The position numbers were made by a program, and so were the translations under genes. Below are positions 15,712 through 26,290 of a DNA stretch of 64,000 bases, piece after piece. This DNA is from Gaiellasilicea sp963730405 (GTDB taxonomy: Bacteria > Actinomycetota > Thermoleophilia > Gaiellales > Gaiellaceae): positions 46,336 through 110,335 of the forward strand of contig CAVSRW010000017.1 of the NCBI GenBank assembly GCA_963730405.1, written 5' to 3'. The stretch's first letter is position 1. Each line of letters starts with the position of its first letter. The notes beneath the pieces were generated by a model. It saw only the letters and a list, made by a program, of their open reading frames with translations, was not told the DNA's origin and searched no databases.

Positions 15712-16937
15712 TTCACAGAAAGAGGGCGCACATCGGGTGCGCCGGCGGCGGATCGTAGCAGAATCCAGACCGCCGGAAGGACCACGAAAGCCGTTGCCGA
15801 GAGCGCGAGAGCCTCGACTCCGAGCTCGCTGTAGAGGACGCCGCCGAGGAGGACGAGCGCCGCGCCGGTGAAGCTCGAGAGCTGGTCGGTCAGCCCGATC
15901 AGCTGGCCTCGCTCCGCCGGCAGCGCGCGGTCGGCGAGCTCGGTCACCGCGGCGACGTAGGAGATGTTCCAGCCGAGCCCGAGCAGGAAGAGCGACGCGG
16001 ACACCCAGAAGACGCTCTCGAACCAGGCGAGGGCGAGCGTGGAGAGACCCATCAGAAGCAGCCCGGCGACCTGGCCCGGACGGCGGCCGACCGCGTCCAC
16101 GAGCTGGCCGATCACGAGCACGAGCGCGTACATGCCGACGATGTGGAGGCTGATCACCGTGAAGACGTCCGACTGGTGGTGACCGTGGTCGATGACCAGG
16201 TAGCCGGTCAGGTTCATCACCGACACCATCCCGGCGAAGCTGGCGATCGCCGCCACGAGCGCGGTCAGGACGCCCGGGCGACGGACGATCTCGCTGAGCG
16301 GTGCGGCCGCCTCGTCGGTGCCGCCGGCGTCGAAGTGGAGCTTCTGGGCAATCGTGCGCGGGTCCGGACGGACGCAGAGGACGAGCACGAGCCCGACCAC
16401 CATGATCCCGGCGGCGGCGATCCACGGCAGGACGAGCGACTCCAGGTCGAGCTCCTTGCCGGCGAAGAGCGGACGGAAGACGAGCGGGCCGAGCGCGGCG
16501 CCGAAGAGCGCGCCGAAGAGGACGTACGAGATCCCACGCGCGCGGCGGGCGGGCGGATACATGTCCGCCGCCGCCGCCCGAGAGAGCAGGATCGTTCCCT
16601 GCGCGATGCCCACGAGCGCGAAGCCTGCGATCACGAGGGTCGCCGAGTCGACCTCGCAGCCGAGCGCCGTCGTCAGGCAGCCGGCGATGCCGGCGAGGCA
16701 GCCGCCTGCCAGCACCGGAACCCGGCCGTACCGGTCCATCAGGCGCCCGGCGGGGAGCGCGGCGAGCGCGCCGGCGGTGAGGAAGATCGCCGGCCCGAGG
16801 CCGAGGATCCCTTCGATGTCGGTGACCAGGACGAGCGTCACCGTGCCGACCGCGACCGCGAGCTGCACCATCCCGGAGAGCGACGTCAGCGTCGCCGCGA
16901 GCAGAATCGTGTTGCGCCGGATCGGGAACTGCTCCAT
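15708..16937 (-). CDS. MFS transporter
   Basis: 409 residues with about 12 hydrophobic segments and the MFS loop motif AGRLMDRYGRVPVLAG between helices 2 and 3, repeated in weaker form as QLVDAVGRRPGQVAG between helices 8 and 9. It is probably a proton-coupled exporter of the drug-resistance type, but the substrate is unknown. It overlaps rplM by 4 nt and follows the glycosylase-like gene by 9 bp. Confidence 0.82.
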   Translation of the reverse strand: MEQFPIRRNTILLAATLTSLSGMVQLAVAVGTVTLVLVTDIEGILGLGPAIFLTAGALAALPAGRLMDRYGRVPVLAGGCLAGIAGCLTTALGCEVDSATLVIAGFALVGIAQGTILLSRAAAADMYPPARRARGISYVLFGALFGAALGPLVFRPLFAGKELDLESLVLPWIAAAGIMVVGLVLVLCVRPDPRTIAQKLHFDAGGTDEAAAPLSEIVRRPGVLTALVAAIASFAGMVSVMNLTGYLVIDHGHHQSDVFTVISLHIVGMYALVLVIGQLVDAVGRRPGQVAGLLLMGLSTLALAWFESVFWVSASLFLLGLGWNISYVAAVTELADRALPAERGQLIGLTDQLSSFTGAALVLLGGVLYSELGVEALALSATAFVVLPAVWILLRSAAGAPDVRPLSVK

Positions 16938-16946
16938 CGCAGCAGC

Positions 16947-17459
16947 CTACGCCAGTGCCCCGCGCAGGCCAGCGCGGAATGCTGACGCGCCGCCGTGCGC
17001 CGGATGGCGCACGTAGTGGCCGCCGAGCTCGGCATGAGCGAGCCGGCCGACCGGGAGCACGCGGCGGCCGCGGGCGAGCTCCGCGAGGAACGGCGACCCC
17101 GCCTCGATCTCGACGCGCGTCGGCGGCCGGTTGGAGGCGCTCGTCCCGGGATGCGTCGGAACGACGTTCCAGAGCAGGACGTCGTCCGCGATCCCGAGCT
17201 CGGCGAGCACGCGGTGGACGATCGTCGCCGTCGCCTCGGCCGGGCCCGTTCCCGTCAGCTGGCGCTCCGAGGTGAGCGGGATCCCGGAGACGCGGGTGCC
17301 GCGGTAGCCGGGCGCCTCGGCGACGAGCAGGATCGGCGCGTCCTCGCGCTCGTCGAGGTACGCCGCGAGCCGTGCACGCCGCAGCGCTGAGTCCGCGTAC
17401 TGGTTGTACGTGCGGCCGATCCGCGCCCTCGCCAGCCGCTCGACGAAGTCCGCCTTCAT
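16947..17459 (-). CDS. Uracil-DNA glycosylase superfamily protein
   Basis: 170 residues. VAEAPGYRGTRVSGIPLTS resembles the motif I (GEAPG) of family 4-6 uracil-DNA glycosylases, LLWNVVPTHP fits the following core strand, and VRHPAHGG near the C-terminus resembles motif II (HPS/HPA). The [4Fe-4S] cysteines of family 4 are absent. It probably removes damaged bases, but the substrate and exact family are unclear. The ATG at 17459 was chosen because longer frames run into the divergent acylphosphatase promoter. Confidence 0.6.
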   Translation of the reverse strand: MKADFVERLARARIGRTYNQYADSALRRARLAAYLDEREDAPILLVAEAPGYRGTRVSGIPLTSERQLTGTGPAEATATIVHRVLAELGIADDVLLWNVVPTHPGTSASNRPPTRVEIEAGSPFLAELARGRRVLPVGRLAHAELGGHYVRHPAHGGASAFRAGLRGALA

Positions 17460-17477
17460 CGCGTCTAGCCTAGGCCG

Positions 17478-17745
17478 ATGCAGCGTCGGCGCGTCGTCGT
17501 GCACGGTCACGTCCAGGGCGTCTTCTTCCGCGAGACTGACGAAGCGGCGCGCGCTCTCGGCGGGCGTGGCGGGTTGGGTGCGCAACCTGCCCGACGGCGG
17601 GGTCGAGGCGGTGTTCGAGGGCGAGCGCGCGGCGGTCGAGCGGCTCGTCGACTACGCGCGCGAGGGCCCGCGTGGCGCGCGCGTGGACTGGGTCGACGTC
17701 GAGGCCGAGGAGCCGGAGGGGCTCAGCGGCTTCGACGTGAAGTAG
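17478..17745 (+). CDS. acyP: Acylphosphatase, frameshifted (+1 base at 17562-17564)
   Basis: Hydrolyses the carboxyl-phosphate bond of small acylphosphates. The first frame gives RRVVVHGHVQGVFFRET, the acylphosphatase active-site loop with its catalytic Arg. The next frame gives GVAGWVRNLPDGGVEAVFEG with the catalytic Asn, ending EEPEGLSGFDVK. Removing one G from the GGG at 17562-17564 joins the two into a normal 88-residue protein (LGGVAGWVRN). Both halves are fully conserved, so an assembly indel is more likely than decay. It diverges from the glycosylase-like gene and its stop adjoins guaA. Confidence 0.85.
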
Positions 17746-19334
17746 TCACTCCCATTCGATCGTCGCCGGCGGCTTCGAGCTGAGGTCCAGCGCGACGCGG
17801 TTGACGCCGGGGATCTCGTTGATGATCCGGCTCGAGATCGTCTCGAGCAGGTCGTACGGCAGCCGCGCCCAGTCGGCGGTCATCGCGTCGTCGGAGGTGA
17901 CCGCGCGGATCACGATCGGATAGGCATACGTGCGCTCGTCGCCCTGGACGCCGACGGACTTGATCGCGGGCAGCACGGCGAAGCTCTGCCAGAGCTCGCG
18001 GTAGAGGCCGGCGCGACGCACCTCCTCCTGCAGGATCGCGTCCGCGCCGCGCAGGATCTCGAGCCGCTCGCGCGTGACCTCGCCGATGATCCGGATCGCG
18101 AGACCGGGGCCGGGGAACGGCTGCCGCCAGACCATCCGCTCGGGCATGCCGAGCTCCTCGCCGACGCGCCGCACCTCGTCCTTGAAGAGCAGGCGCAGCG
18201 GCTCGACGAGCTCCATCTGCATGTCGTCGGGCAAGCCGCCCACGTTGTGGTGCGACTTGATCTTCGCCGCGACGCCCTCGGTGCCGCCCGACTCGATCAC
18301 GTCGGAGTAGAGCGTCCCCTGGACGAGGAAGTTGATGTCGCCGAGCTTGCGGGCTTCCTCCTCGAAGACGCGGATGAACTCCTCGCCGATCCGGCGCCGC
18401 TTCTCCTCGGGCTCGTCGACGCCTTCGAGCCGTGCCAGGAAGCGCTCCTGCGCCTGCACGTGGACGAGCGGCACGTTGAAGTGACCGCCGAAGGTCTCGG
18501 CCACCTGCTCGGCCTCGTTGGAGCGCATGAAGCCGTGGTCGACGAAGACGCAGGTGAGCTGGTCGCCGACGGCCTTGTAGACGAGCAGGGCGGCGACGGC
18601 GGAGTCGACGCCGCCCGAGAGCCCGCAGATGACGCGGCTCGTGCCCACCTGGGCGCGGATCCGCTCCACCTGCTCCTCGATCACGGCCGCGGGCGTCCAC
18701 GCGGGCGGCGCGCCGGCGACGTCGTAGAGGAAGTTCTTCAGCAGGTCCTGGCCGTGCGGCGTGTGCACGACCTCGGGGTGGAACTGCACGCCGTAGACGC
18801 GGCGCCGGTCGTCCTCGAACGCCGCCACGGGAGTCGAGGCGGAGGTGCCGGTGACCACGGCGCCTTCGGGCGGGGCCACGACCGTGTCGCGGTGGCTCAT
18901 CCAGACGACCTGCTGCTCCGGGAGCCCCGCGAACAGCGCGCCCGTACCGCCGTCGAGGTCGGTCTTGCCGAACTCGGAGGCGCCGGTGCGCGCCACCTCG
19001 CCGCCCAGCTCGAGCGCGAGCAGCTGGGCGCCGTAGCAGATGCCGAGCGTCGGGATCCCGAGCTCGAAGAGGCCCTGGTCGACCCGCGGCGCTCCCGCGG
19101 CGTACACCGAGGCCGGGCCGCCCGAGAGGATCAGAGCGGCGGGATTGCGCCGCTGCGCCTCGTCGACCGAGAGCGTGTGGGGGACGAGCTCGGAGTAGAC
19201 GCGGGCGTCGCGGACGCGCCGTGCGATCAGCTGCGCGTACTGGCCGCCGAGGTCGAGGACGAGCACCGGCCGCTCCTCCGCCGTCGGCTCGGGAACGGGG
19301 AGCGGGTGAACCGATCCCACTGTGCCGGCTGACC

Positions 19335-19338
<4 letters not shown>
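17746..19338 (-). CDS. guaA: GMP synthase (glutamine-hydrolysing)
   Basis: Converts XMP + Gln + ATP to GMP. The N-terminal class I glutaminase has LGICYGAQLL (Cys101) and GVQFHPEV with the His-Glu pair; the ATP-pyrophosphatase domain starts with CGLSGGVDSAVAA near 245; the C-terminal dimerisation domain ends NRVALDLSSKPPATIEWE, the universal GuaA tail. 530 residues. The ATG overlaps the guaB stop (ATGA), so both GMP-branch enzymes are translated from one message. Confidence 0.97.
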
Positions 19339-20825
<1,487 letters not shown>

Positions 20826-20856
20826 GGAGCACAGGGTAACAGCGTCTCTGGACGGG

Positions 20857-21810
20857 CTAGGAGACGGGCTCGAGCGCCGCGACGTCGACCCCGGCGACAA
20901 GCCGGCCGGCGTCGCGCGGGTCGAAGACGCCCGCACCGACCTGGAGCGTCGAGGCAGCGCCGGCGGCGACCGCCAGCTTGAGCGCCTCCTCGGCGCTCCT
21001 GCCCGTGAGGTGGGCGGCGATGAACTGCGCGAGCAGAACGTCACCCGCACCGACCACGGAGACGGCGTCGACGTTGCCCGGCGCGTGCGCCCGGTAGCGG
21101 CGCACCTGCCGTTCCTCCCGGAAGAGGGCGAAGCAGCCGCCCTCGAGCGTGATGTGCACGTTGCGGGCGCCGAGCTCCGCAATCGTGTCGAGGGCCATCA
21201 GGAAGTCCTCCTCGTCCTCGAGCTCCTGGCCGACGACGTGCTCCGCCTCGCGCTGGTTCGGCGAGACGAGCCACGGCTCTGCCTCGGTGCCGAGACGCAG
21301 CGGCTGCCCCTCGGAGTCGAGCACGACCGGGACACCGCGCCGGTTCAGGTCGCGCACGGCCTCGGCGTAGAAGCTCTCCTCGACACCTCGGGGAAGCGAA
21401 CCGGCGAAGACGACGAAGTCGGCGCCGCGCGAGAGGTAGTGCAGCTTCTCGAGCAGCGTCTCGAGCTCGTCCGTCGTCACCTTCGGACCCCACTCGTTGA
21501 TCTCCGAGTACGAGCCCTCGGTCGGGTCGACGACCGCGGTGGAGGTGCGCGACTCCTCGCCGATCCGGACGAAGTCGTTCAGGATCGCCTCCGCGGTCAG
21601 CTCCTCGACGATCCGGGTGCCGGTCCGGCCGCCCGCGAGCCCGGTGGCGACCACGGGCACATCGAGCCGCTTCAGCGCCCGGGCCACGTTGATCCCCTTG
21701 CCGCCCGCGAGCGTGAGCACGTCGCTCGCACGGTGCCGCTGCCCGAGCTGGAAGTTCGGGACGGTCAGCGTGCGGTCGAGTGCGGCGTTAAGCGTGACGG
21801 TGACGATCAT
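20857..21810 (-). CDS. PfkB-family sugar kinase (1-phosphofructokinase-like)
   Basis: Ribokinase-fold kinase of the LacC/FruK branch, recognised by MIVTVTLNAALDRTL, the substrate motif GGKGINVAR (36-44), FAGSLPRGV and the C-terminal GAGDVLLA with catalytic Asp257. The likely substrate is a fructose or tagatose phosphate. No PTS gene or DeoR-type regulator is adjacent, so the pathway is unproven. 317 residues. Its start overlaps the stop of the carboxypeptidase gene by 4 nt. Confidence 0.85.
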   Translation of the reverse strand: MIVTVTLNAALDRTLTVPNFQLGQRHRASDVLTLAGGKGINVARALKRLDVPVVATGLAGGRTGTRIVEELTAEAILNDFVRIGEESRTSTAVVDPTEGSYSEINEWGPKVTTDELETLLEKLHYLSRGADFVVFAGSLPRGVEESFYAEAVRDLNRRGVPVVLDSEGQPLRLGTEAEPWLVSPNQREAEHVVGQELEDEEDFLMALDTIAELGARNVHITLEGGCFALFREERQVRRYRAHAPGNVDAVSVVGAGDVLLAQFIAAHLTGRSAEEALKLAVAAGAASTLQVGAGVFDPRDAGRLVAGVDVAALEPVS

Positions 21811-22928
21811 CCGAGCAATCCCCCTAGATGGTCGAGCGTTCGGCCCGCATAGAACCCTACGCGCCCGACGACACCCGGCCGCTCGACTGACTCGGCGGCC
21901 ACGAGCGGCGAGCGCGCGAGCACCTTGCCGCGGTCGACGACCTGCACCTCGCCGAGCCGCTGCCCCTTCCGGACCGGGAGCGCGACCTCGACCGGCAGCA
22001 CCACGCGCTCGATCAGCGGCCGCTCGACGTGGACGACCCGGAGCGCCGGCTTCGCGGCCACGAGCCGGACGGGGTCGCGGCCGTAGGCGGTGCGGGCGGT
22101 GCCGTACACGCGCTCGGGATCGATCGCCCAGACGGTGCGGTACCGCGAGAGGCCCCAGGCGAGCAGGCCGGCGAGATCGCCGTTTCGGCCCTCCCGCGTC
22201 TCGCCGCCGAGGAGGGTCGCGTAGATCGTCACGCCGCCGCCGCGAGCCGCGGCCACCTGCGACCAGCCGGCGCCGTTGGTGTGCCCCGTCTTGACGCCGA
22301 TCGTGCGCGGGAAGGTCGAGAGCAGGTCGTTCCACGTGTTCAGCTGCCGCCCGGCCGCGGTCGCGGTGACGAGCTTCACGGTCTCGCGGATGAACGGCTT
22401 GTTCATCGCGACGCGCGCGAGCTTCGTGACGTCGGCGGCGCTCGAGTAGTGGCCGGGCGCGTCGAGGCCGTCCGGGTTCGCGAAATGCGTGTCCACGAGC
22501 CCGAGCTGCTGCGCGCGCTCGTTCATCAGCGCGACGAACCGTCCGACCGAGCCGCGGCCGACGAAGGCGGCGATCGCGTTCGCCGCGTCGTTGGCGCTCT
22601 GGATCAGGGCCGCGCGGATCAGGTCACGCAGGGTGACGCGCTCGCCGGGACGGAGGTTGATCGTCGACTCGCCGACCGAGGCAGTCCGGCGTGAGACCGT
22701 GGCGACGTCGTCGAGCGAGGCGTGCTCGAGCGCGACGATCGCCGTCATCAGCTTCGTGATCGACGCCATCGGCAGGTGCTCGTGCTCGCCCTCGGCTGCG
22801 AGCACCTCGCCGGTGCCCGAGTTCTGGACGAGATACGCCTCCGCGTCGACCGGCGGTGGCGCGGCAGCCGCGACGACTGCGAGAGCGAGCGTCGCGACAA
22901 TCGCGGACAGGAGACCGAGCCGCTTCAC
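21807..22928 (-). CDS. D-alanyl-D-alanine carboxypeptidase (PBP5/6 type)
   Basis: Exported penicillin-binding protein that trims the terminal D-Ala from peptidoglycan pentapeptides. Signal peptide MKRLGLLSAI...AAAAP (about 1-23). The three active-site motifs are present: SITK (Ser56, Lys59), SAN (111-113) and KTG (213-215). A C-terminal beta domain (about 275-373) carries VRKGQRLGEV. There is no clear amphipathic anchor helix at the end. 373 residues. The gene is coupled to the pfkB-type kinase, with a LysM protein gene 13 bp upstream. Confidence 0.92.
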   Translation of the reverse strand: MKRLGLLSAIVATLALAVVAAAAPPPVDAEAYLVQNSGTGEVLAAEGEHEHLPMASITKLMTAIVALEHASLDDVATVSRRTASVGESTINLRPGERVTLRDLIRAALIQSANDAANAIAAFVGRGSVGRFVALMNERAQQLGLVDTHFANPDGLDAPGHYSSAADVTKLARVAMNKPFIRETVKLVTATAAGRQLNTWNDLLSTFPRTIGVKTGHTNGAGWSQVAAARGGGVTIYATLLGGETREGRNGDLAGLLAWGLSRYRTVWAIDPERVYGTARTAYGRDPVRLVAAKPALRVVHVERPLIERVVLPVEVALPVRKGQRLGEVQVVDRGKVLARSPLVAAESVERPGVVGRVGFYAGRTLDHLGGLLG

Positions 22929-22941
22929 GCCGGGCGGAAGG

Positions 22942-23280
22942 TTACTTGACGCGGATTCGCTGACCGACCGTGAGAGCCACGGGGTCGACTTCCGGGTTGA
23001 GGACGAGCAGCTGCTCGACCGTCGTGTCGTGCTCGTCGGCGATCACCGCGAGCGTGTCGCCCGGCTGGATCTCGTAGAACTCGGCTCCGGCCGCGCTCGT
23101 CGTCGTGGCCGTCGTGCCGGGCTCGGTCGTGGCCGGCGCCGTCGTGGCCGCCGTGGTCGTGGCCGGCGGCGTCGACTCGCCGTTCTCGAGCCCGGAGCGA
23201 ACGAGCAGGATCGCGATCGTGGCAGCGGCGAGGAAGGCGGCGGGCGCCGCGAACCGCGCGAGCCGGGCGTGGCCCCGCAT
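22942..23280 (-). CDS. Membrane-anchored LysM-domain protein
   Basis: 112 residues: basic N-terminus, one transmembrane segment (about 10-27), a Thr/Ala/Pro-rich wall-spanning linker (about 35-62), and one LysM domain (YEIQPGDTLAVIADEHDTTVEQLLVLNPE...VGQRIRVK) that binds peptidoglycan. It sits between pyrF and a wall-trimming carboxypeptidase. Its ATG overlaps the pyrF stop (TGATG). A role in envelope organisation is inferred from domain and neighbour only. Confidence 0.82.
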   Translation of the reverse strand: MRGHARLARFAAPAAFLAAATIAILLVRSGLENGESTPPATTTAATTAPATTEPGTTATTTSAAGAEFYEIQPGDTLAVIADEHDTTVEQLLVLNPEVDPVALTVGQRIRVK

Positions 23281-24188
23281 CACCAGCCCGAGACCGACCA
23301 GACCTCGGAGCGCAGCCGAGCCGCCTCGGCGCCGGCCGCGGCACGCCAGTCCTCGTTGCCGCCGCGGTACGCGAAGATCACCGAGCGCGACGCCGTCACG
23401 AGCGCGCTGGCCGGCCCGCTCGTGAACGCGCGCGCCACGTCGGCGGGGCTCGCGCCCTGCGCGCCGACGCCCGGGAGCAGCAGGACGGCGCGCGGCAGCA
23501 GCCGCCGCGCCTCGGTGACCGCCCTCGGCGCCGTCGCGCCGACCACGGCACCCACGCTCGAGAGGCCCCGCTCGCCCGTGAGCTCCGCGCCCCACTCGCC
23601 CACGAGCTCGGCGACGTGCTGCCACACGCGGCGGCCGTCCGAGAGGGTCAGCTCCTGGACGTCGCCGGCGCCGGCATTCGAGGTGCGCACGAGGCAGAAG
23701 ATGCCCGCCCCGTGCAGGCGGCACGCCTGCAGGAACGGCTCGACGGAGTCGCCGCCGAGATAGGTGTTGACGGTGAGCGCGTCCGCGAGCGGCTCCCGCT
23801 CGTCGCGCGGCTCCAGGAACGCGGTCGCGTACGCGCGCGCGGTCGAGCCGATGTCCCCGCGCTTGCCGTCCGCGATCACGAGCAGTCCGGCCGCCCGCGC
23901 GTAGTCGCAGACCCGCTCGAAGGCGGCGATCCCGTCGCCGCCGAGCTCCTCGAAGAAGGCGACCTGCGGCTTCACGGCGACGACGTACGGCGCGACGGCG
24001 TCGACGATCCCGCAGCAGAAGCGGGCGTACGCGCCGGCCGCCTCGGCACGGCCGAGCACCGCCTCGCCGCGCAGCTCGACGGGGAGCAGGTCGAGCCGTG
24101 GATCGAGCCCGACAACGAGCTGGCTGCGCTTGCGCTCCACGGCCTCCGCGAGCCGGTCGGCGAAGGTCGCGGTGGCAACGGAGGCCAT
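23280..24188 (-). CDS. pyrF: Orotidine 5'-phosphate decarboxylase (type 2)
   Basis: Last step of UMP synthesis, OMP to UMP + CO2. The catalytic Lys/Asp array ADGKRGDIGST is at 106-116, preceded by FFEELGGDG; VNTYLGGDSVEPF and PGVGAQG (phosphate loop) are typical of the longer type 2 family found in actinobacteria and myxobacteria. 302 residues. pyrE lies about 2 kb upstream on the same strand; the rest of the pyr pathway is not in this window. Confidence 0.94.
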   Translation of the reverse strand: MASVATATFADRLAEAVERKRSQLVVGLDPRLDLLPVELRGEAVLGRAEAAGAYARFCCGIVDAVAPYVVAVKPQVAFFEELGGDGIAAFERVCDYARAAGLLVIADGKRGDIGSTARAYATAFLEPRDEREPLADALTVNTYLGGDSVEPFLQACRLHGAGIFCLVRTSNAGAGDVQELTLSDGRRVWQHVAELVGEWGAELTGERGLSSVGAVVGATAPRAVTEARRLLPRAVLLLPGVGAQGASPADVARAFTSGPASALVTASRSVIFAYRGGNEDWRAAAGAEAARLRSEVWSVSGW

Positions 24189-24197
24189 GGGCCAAGA

Positions 24198-25829
24198 CTA
24201 GGCAGCGCGGCGGAGCTCTGCCAGAGGCAGCACGCGCAGCTCGGGCGGCGGCCGGCGCAGGAACGAGCCGATCAGCAGCAGCTCGTCGGCGTCGGCAGGA
24301 CCCAGCGACGGTTCCGCCCGCGCGACGTCGGCAAGCCCTGACTCCGCCTCGGTGCGGCCGGCGTCGCCGGCGAGCAGCGTCCGCGCCGCCGCGATCCGGC
24401 CGCCGGCGACGAAGTACGCGCGCTGGAAGCCGTCCTCGCGGGCCGGCACGAGAAGGCAGAGCTCGAGCGCCCGGAGCCGGTCGAGCTCGGCGAGCGACGC
24501 GGCGACGTCCTCGAGTGCGGCGATCCGGTCGCGGAGCCGGGCTGCGTCCTCGAAGCGGAGGTCGGCGGAGAGCCGCCGCAGGCGATCCCGCAGCGCCGGC
24601 AGAGCTGCCGCCGGCTCCCGTTCCCAGTCGCCGAGCGCCCGCGCGGCCGCCTGGGCCCGGCGGCGGCTCTTGAGCGGGCCGTACGGGCCCGGGACGTCGG
24701 TGACGCACCAGCCGGCGCCGCGGCGGCGGAGGTAGACGTAGCGATCCGGCCTGGCGCTGCGGGCGTTCGCGGGCGGACGCAGCTCGCGCAGCAGCCGCAG
24801 CTCCTCGAGCCCGGCCTCGAGCTCCGAGCCGAGCACGCGCCACTCGACCCGCTCGAGCGCGCCGAGCGCAGCCTCCACGGCGGGGCGCTGCCGGTCGGTG
24901 CGAAAGTACGAGCGCAGCCGGGCGCGGAGGTCGCGGGCCCGGCCGACGTAGAGGACCTGGTCGTTCCGGTCGCGGAAGAGGTAGACGCCGGGCTGCGGCG
25001 GCGCATCCGCGACGAGCGACCGCTTGCCGGCGAGCCGCCGCGCCCTCGGTGCGGAGAGGTCGACGAGCTGCGCCACCGTCGCGGCGCCGCGCTCCTGGGC
25101 GAGCCCGATCAACGCCAGCAGGATCTCGGCCGTCGCCTCCGCGTCCGCGAGCGCGCGGTGGCACGGACGCGTCGCGGTGCCGAAGAAGTAGGCCAGCGAG
25201 GCGAGCCCGACCCGCTTCAGCCGACCCTCGAGGAGCCGCCGCGCGAGCCAGACGGTGTCGACGACCGGCGCGGCTACACGCCGACCCGTCAGCCGCTCGA
25301 CCTCGCGGTCGAGGAAGCCCATGTCGAAGCGCGCGTTGTGGGCGACGAGCACGGCGTCGCCGGCGAACTCGAGAAACCGGCGGACGGCGAGGTCGACCGG
25401 CGGCGCACCGCGGAGCGCAAGCGGATCGATCCCGGTGAGGGCAGCGATGGGAGCCGGCAGCGGCCGGCGCGGGTTGACGAGCGTCTCGAACCGGGCCTCG
25501 AGCTCGAGCCCGCGCACCCGGACGGCGCCGATCTCGCAGATCGCGGACGAGCCCGGAGAGAGCCCGGTCGTCTCGAGGTCGAAGACCACGTACGTCGCGG
25601 ACTCGACCGCGGTCGCCGCGCCGGGCGCCTCGGCGAGCCCAACGCTCGCGCCGCGCCACGCGAGCCGCGCGTCGCCGTCGACGACGTCCGCGAGCAGCGA
25701 TCTGGCCAGCCCGACCGGGACGTGCCGGAGCGCGTAGAGCGCCTGCGCCGCGTCCTCGGCCGGCACGGGCCCGTGCCGGGCCTGGACGAGCTCCACCAGC
25801 CGGTCGGCGGCGTCGAACGAGAGCTGCAT
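24198..25829 (-). CDS. DEDD 3'-5' exonuclease fused to UvrC-type GIY-YIG endonuclease
   Basis: A 543-residue fusion. Residues about 80-240 are a DnaQ-type exonuclease (FDLETTGLS with Asp84/Glu86, then AHNARFDMGFL, and CHRALADAEATAEI). Residues about 283-360 are a GIY-YIG nuclease (PGVYLFRDRNDQVLYVGRARDLRARLRSYF), followed by a UVR-like helix pair (FEDAARLRDRIAALE). This pairing is known in actinobacteria and resembles a Cho-like back-up incision nuclease with an added exonuclease. A consensus SOS box lies 14 bp upstream of the ATG, so it is probably damage-induced. The C-terminal UvrC RNase H-like domain is missing. Confidence 0.88.
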   Translation of the reverse strand: MQLSFDAADRLVELVQARHGPVPAEDAAQALYALRHVPVGLARSLLADVVDGDARLAWRGASVGLAEAPGAATAVESATYVVFDLETTGLSPGSSAICEIGAVRVRGLELEARFETLVNPRRPLPAPIAALTGIDPLALRGAPPVDLAVRRFLEFAGDAVLVAHNARFDMGFLDREVERLTGRRVAAPVVDTVWLARRLLEGRLKRVGLASLAYFFGTATRPCHRALADAEATAEILLALIGLAQERGAATVAQLVDLSAPRARRLAGKRSLVADAPPQPGVYLFRDRNDQVLYVGRARDLRARLRSYFRTDRQRPAVEAALGALERVEWRVLGSELEAGLEELRLLRELRPPANARSARPDRYVYLRRRGAGWCVTDVPGPYGPLKSRRRAQAAARALGDWEREPAAALPALRDRLRRLSADLRFEDAARLRDRIAALEDVAASLAELDRLRALELCLLVPAREDGFQRAYFVAGGRIAAARTLLAGDAGRTEAESGLADVARAEPSLGPADADELLLIGSFLRRPPPELRVLPLAELRRAA

Positions 25830-25842
25830 GTCTGGAGCCTAA

Positions 25843-25858
25843 GCGAACATATGTTCGC
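25843..25858. promoter_or_regulatory. LexA SOS box upstream of the exonuclease/GIY-YIG gene
   Basis: GCGAACATATGTTCGC is a perfect 16-bp palindrome and matches the actinobacterial LexA consensus CGAAC-N4-GTTCG exactly. It lies 14-29 bp upstream of the start codon, where a bound repressor would block initiation. The next gene (hup) is separated from it by a terminator. Confidence 0.85.
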
Positions 25859-25873
25859 ATGCAACGACAAAGA

Positions 25874-25900
25874 GAAGGCCGCGACGCCTGCGCGGCCTTC
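25874..25900 (-). terminator. Intrinsic terminator of hup
   Basis: GAAGGCCGCG/CGCGGCCTTC, a perfect 10-bp stem with a 7-nt loop, followed on the minus strand by TCTTTGTCG. It lies 26 bp beyond the hup stop and isolates hup from the SOS-box promoter. Confidence 0.75.
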
Positions 25901-25925
25901 CCGATCTTCCGTGGAGCCGTACGGG

Positions 25926-26207
25926 CTAGCCGCCCTTGACCGCCGCCTTCAGCTGGCTGCCTGCCGAGAACTTCGGCACGGTCGCAGCCGGGATGTGCAC
26001 CTTCTGGCTTGGATTACGGGGATTGACGCCCTCGCGCGCGGCGCGCTCGCTCGTCGAGAACTTCCCGAAGCCGGTGAACGTGATCGTGTCGCGCTTCTTG
26101 AGCGCGTCGGTCACCGTGTCGAGGACCGCTTCCACCGCGGCGCCCGCGTCGCGGCGGGAGAGATTCGCCCTGGACGCGACGGCGTCTACGAACTCCTGTT
26201 TTGTCAC
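25926..26207 (-). CDS. hup: HU family DNA-binding protein
   Basis: Nucleoid-associated histone-like protein. 93 residues: MTKQEFVDAVASRANLSRRDA, the saddle strand TITFTGFGKFSTSERAAREG, and the DNA-clasping arm VNPRNPSQKVHIPA before VPKFSAGSQLKAAV. No Lys/Ala-rich C-terminal tail of the mycobacterial Hlp type. GTG start with AAGGAG 8 nt upstream; a clear promoter (26250-26278) and terminator make it a single-gene unit. Confidence 0.95.
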   Translation of the reverse strand: MTKQEFVDAVASRANLSRRDAGAAVEAVLDTVTDALKKRDTITFTGFGKFSTSERAAREGVNPRNPSQKVHIPAATVPKFSAGSQLKAAVKGG

Positions 26208-26249
26208 TTGCCACTCCTTTTCTTCGGGGACGTACGGAAACCCGCGGCC

Positions 26250-26278
26250 ACCCTAACAGCAGGATCGGACTGCCTCAA
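26250..26278 (-). promoter_or_regulatory. Sigma-70-type promoter of hup
   Basis: Minus-strand TTGAGG (26273-26278) and TAGGGT (26250-26255) are separated by exactly 17 bp, about 45 bp upstream of the hup GTG. Close to the -35/-10 consensus for the housekeeping sigma factor of high-GC bacteria. Prediction by eye. Confidence 0.5.
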
Positions 26279-26290
26279 CGCTTCACTGGC

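Noticed and set aside
16947..17459. Family 4 Fe-S uracil-DNA glycosylase
   Set aside because: The four cluster cysteines of that family are absent; only a superfamily-level call is supportable.
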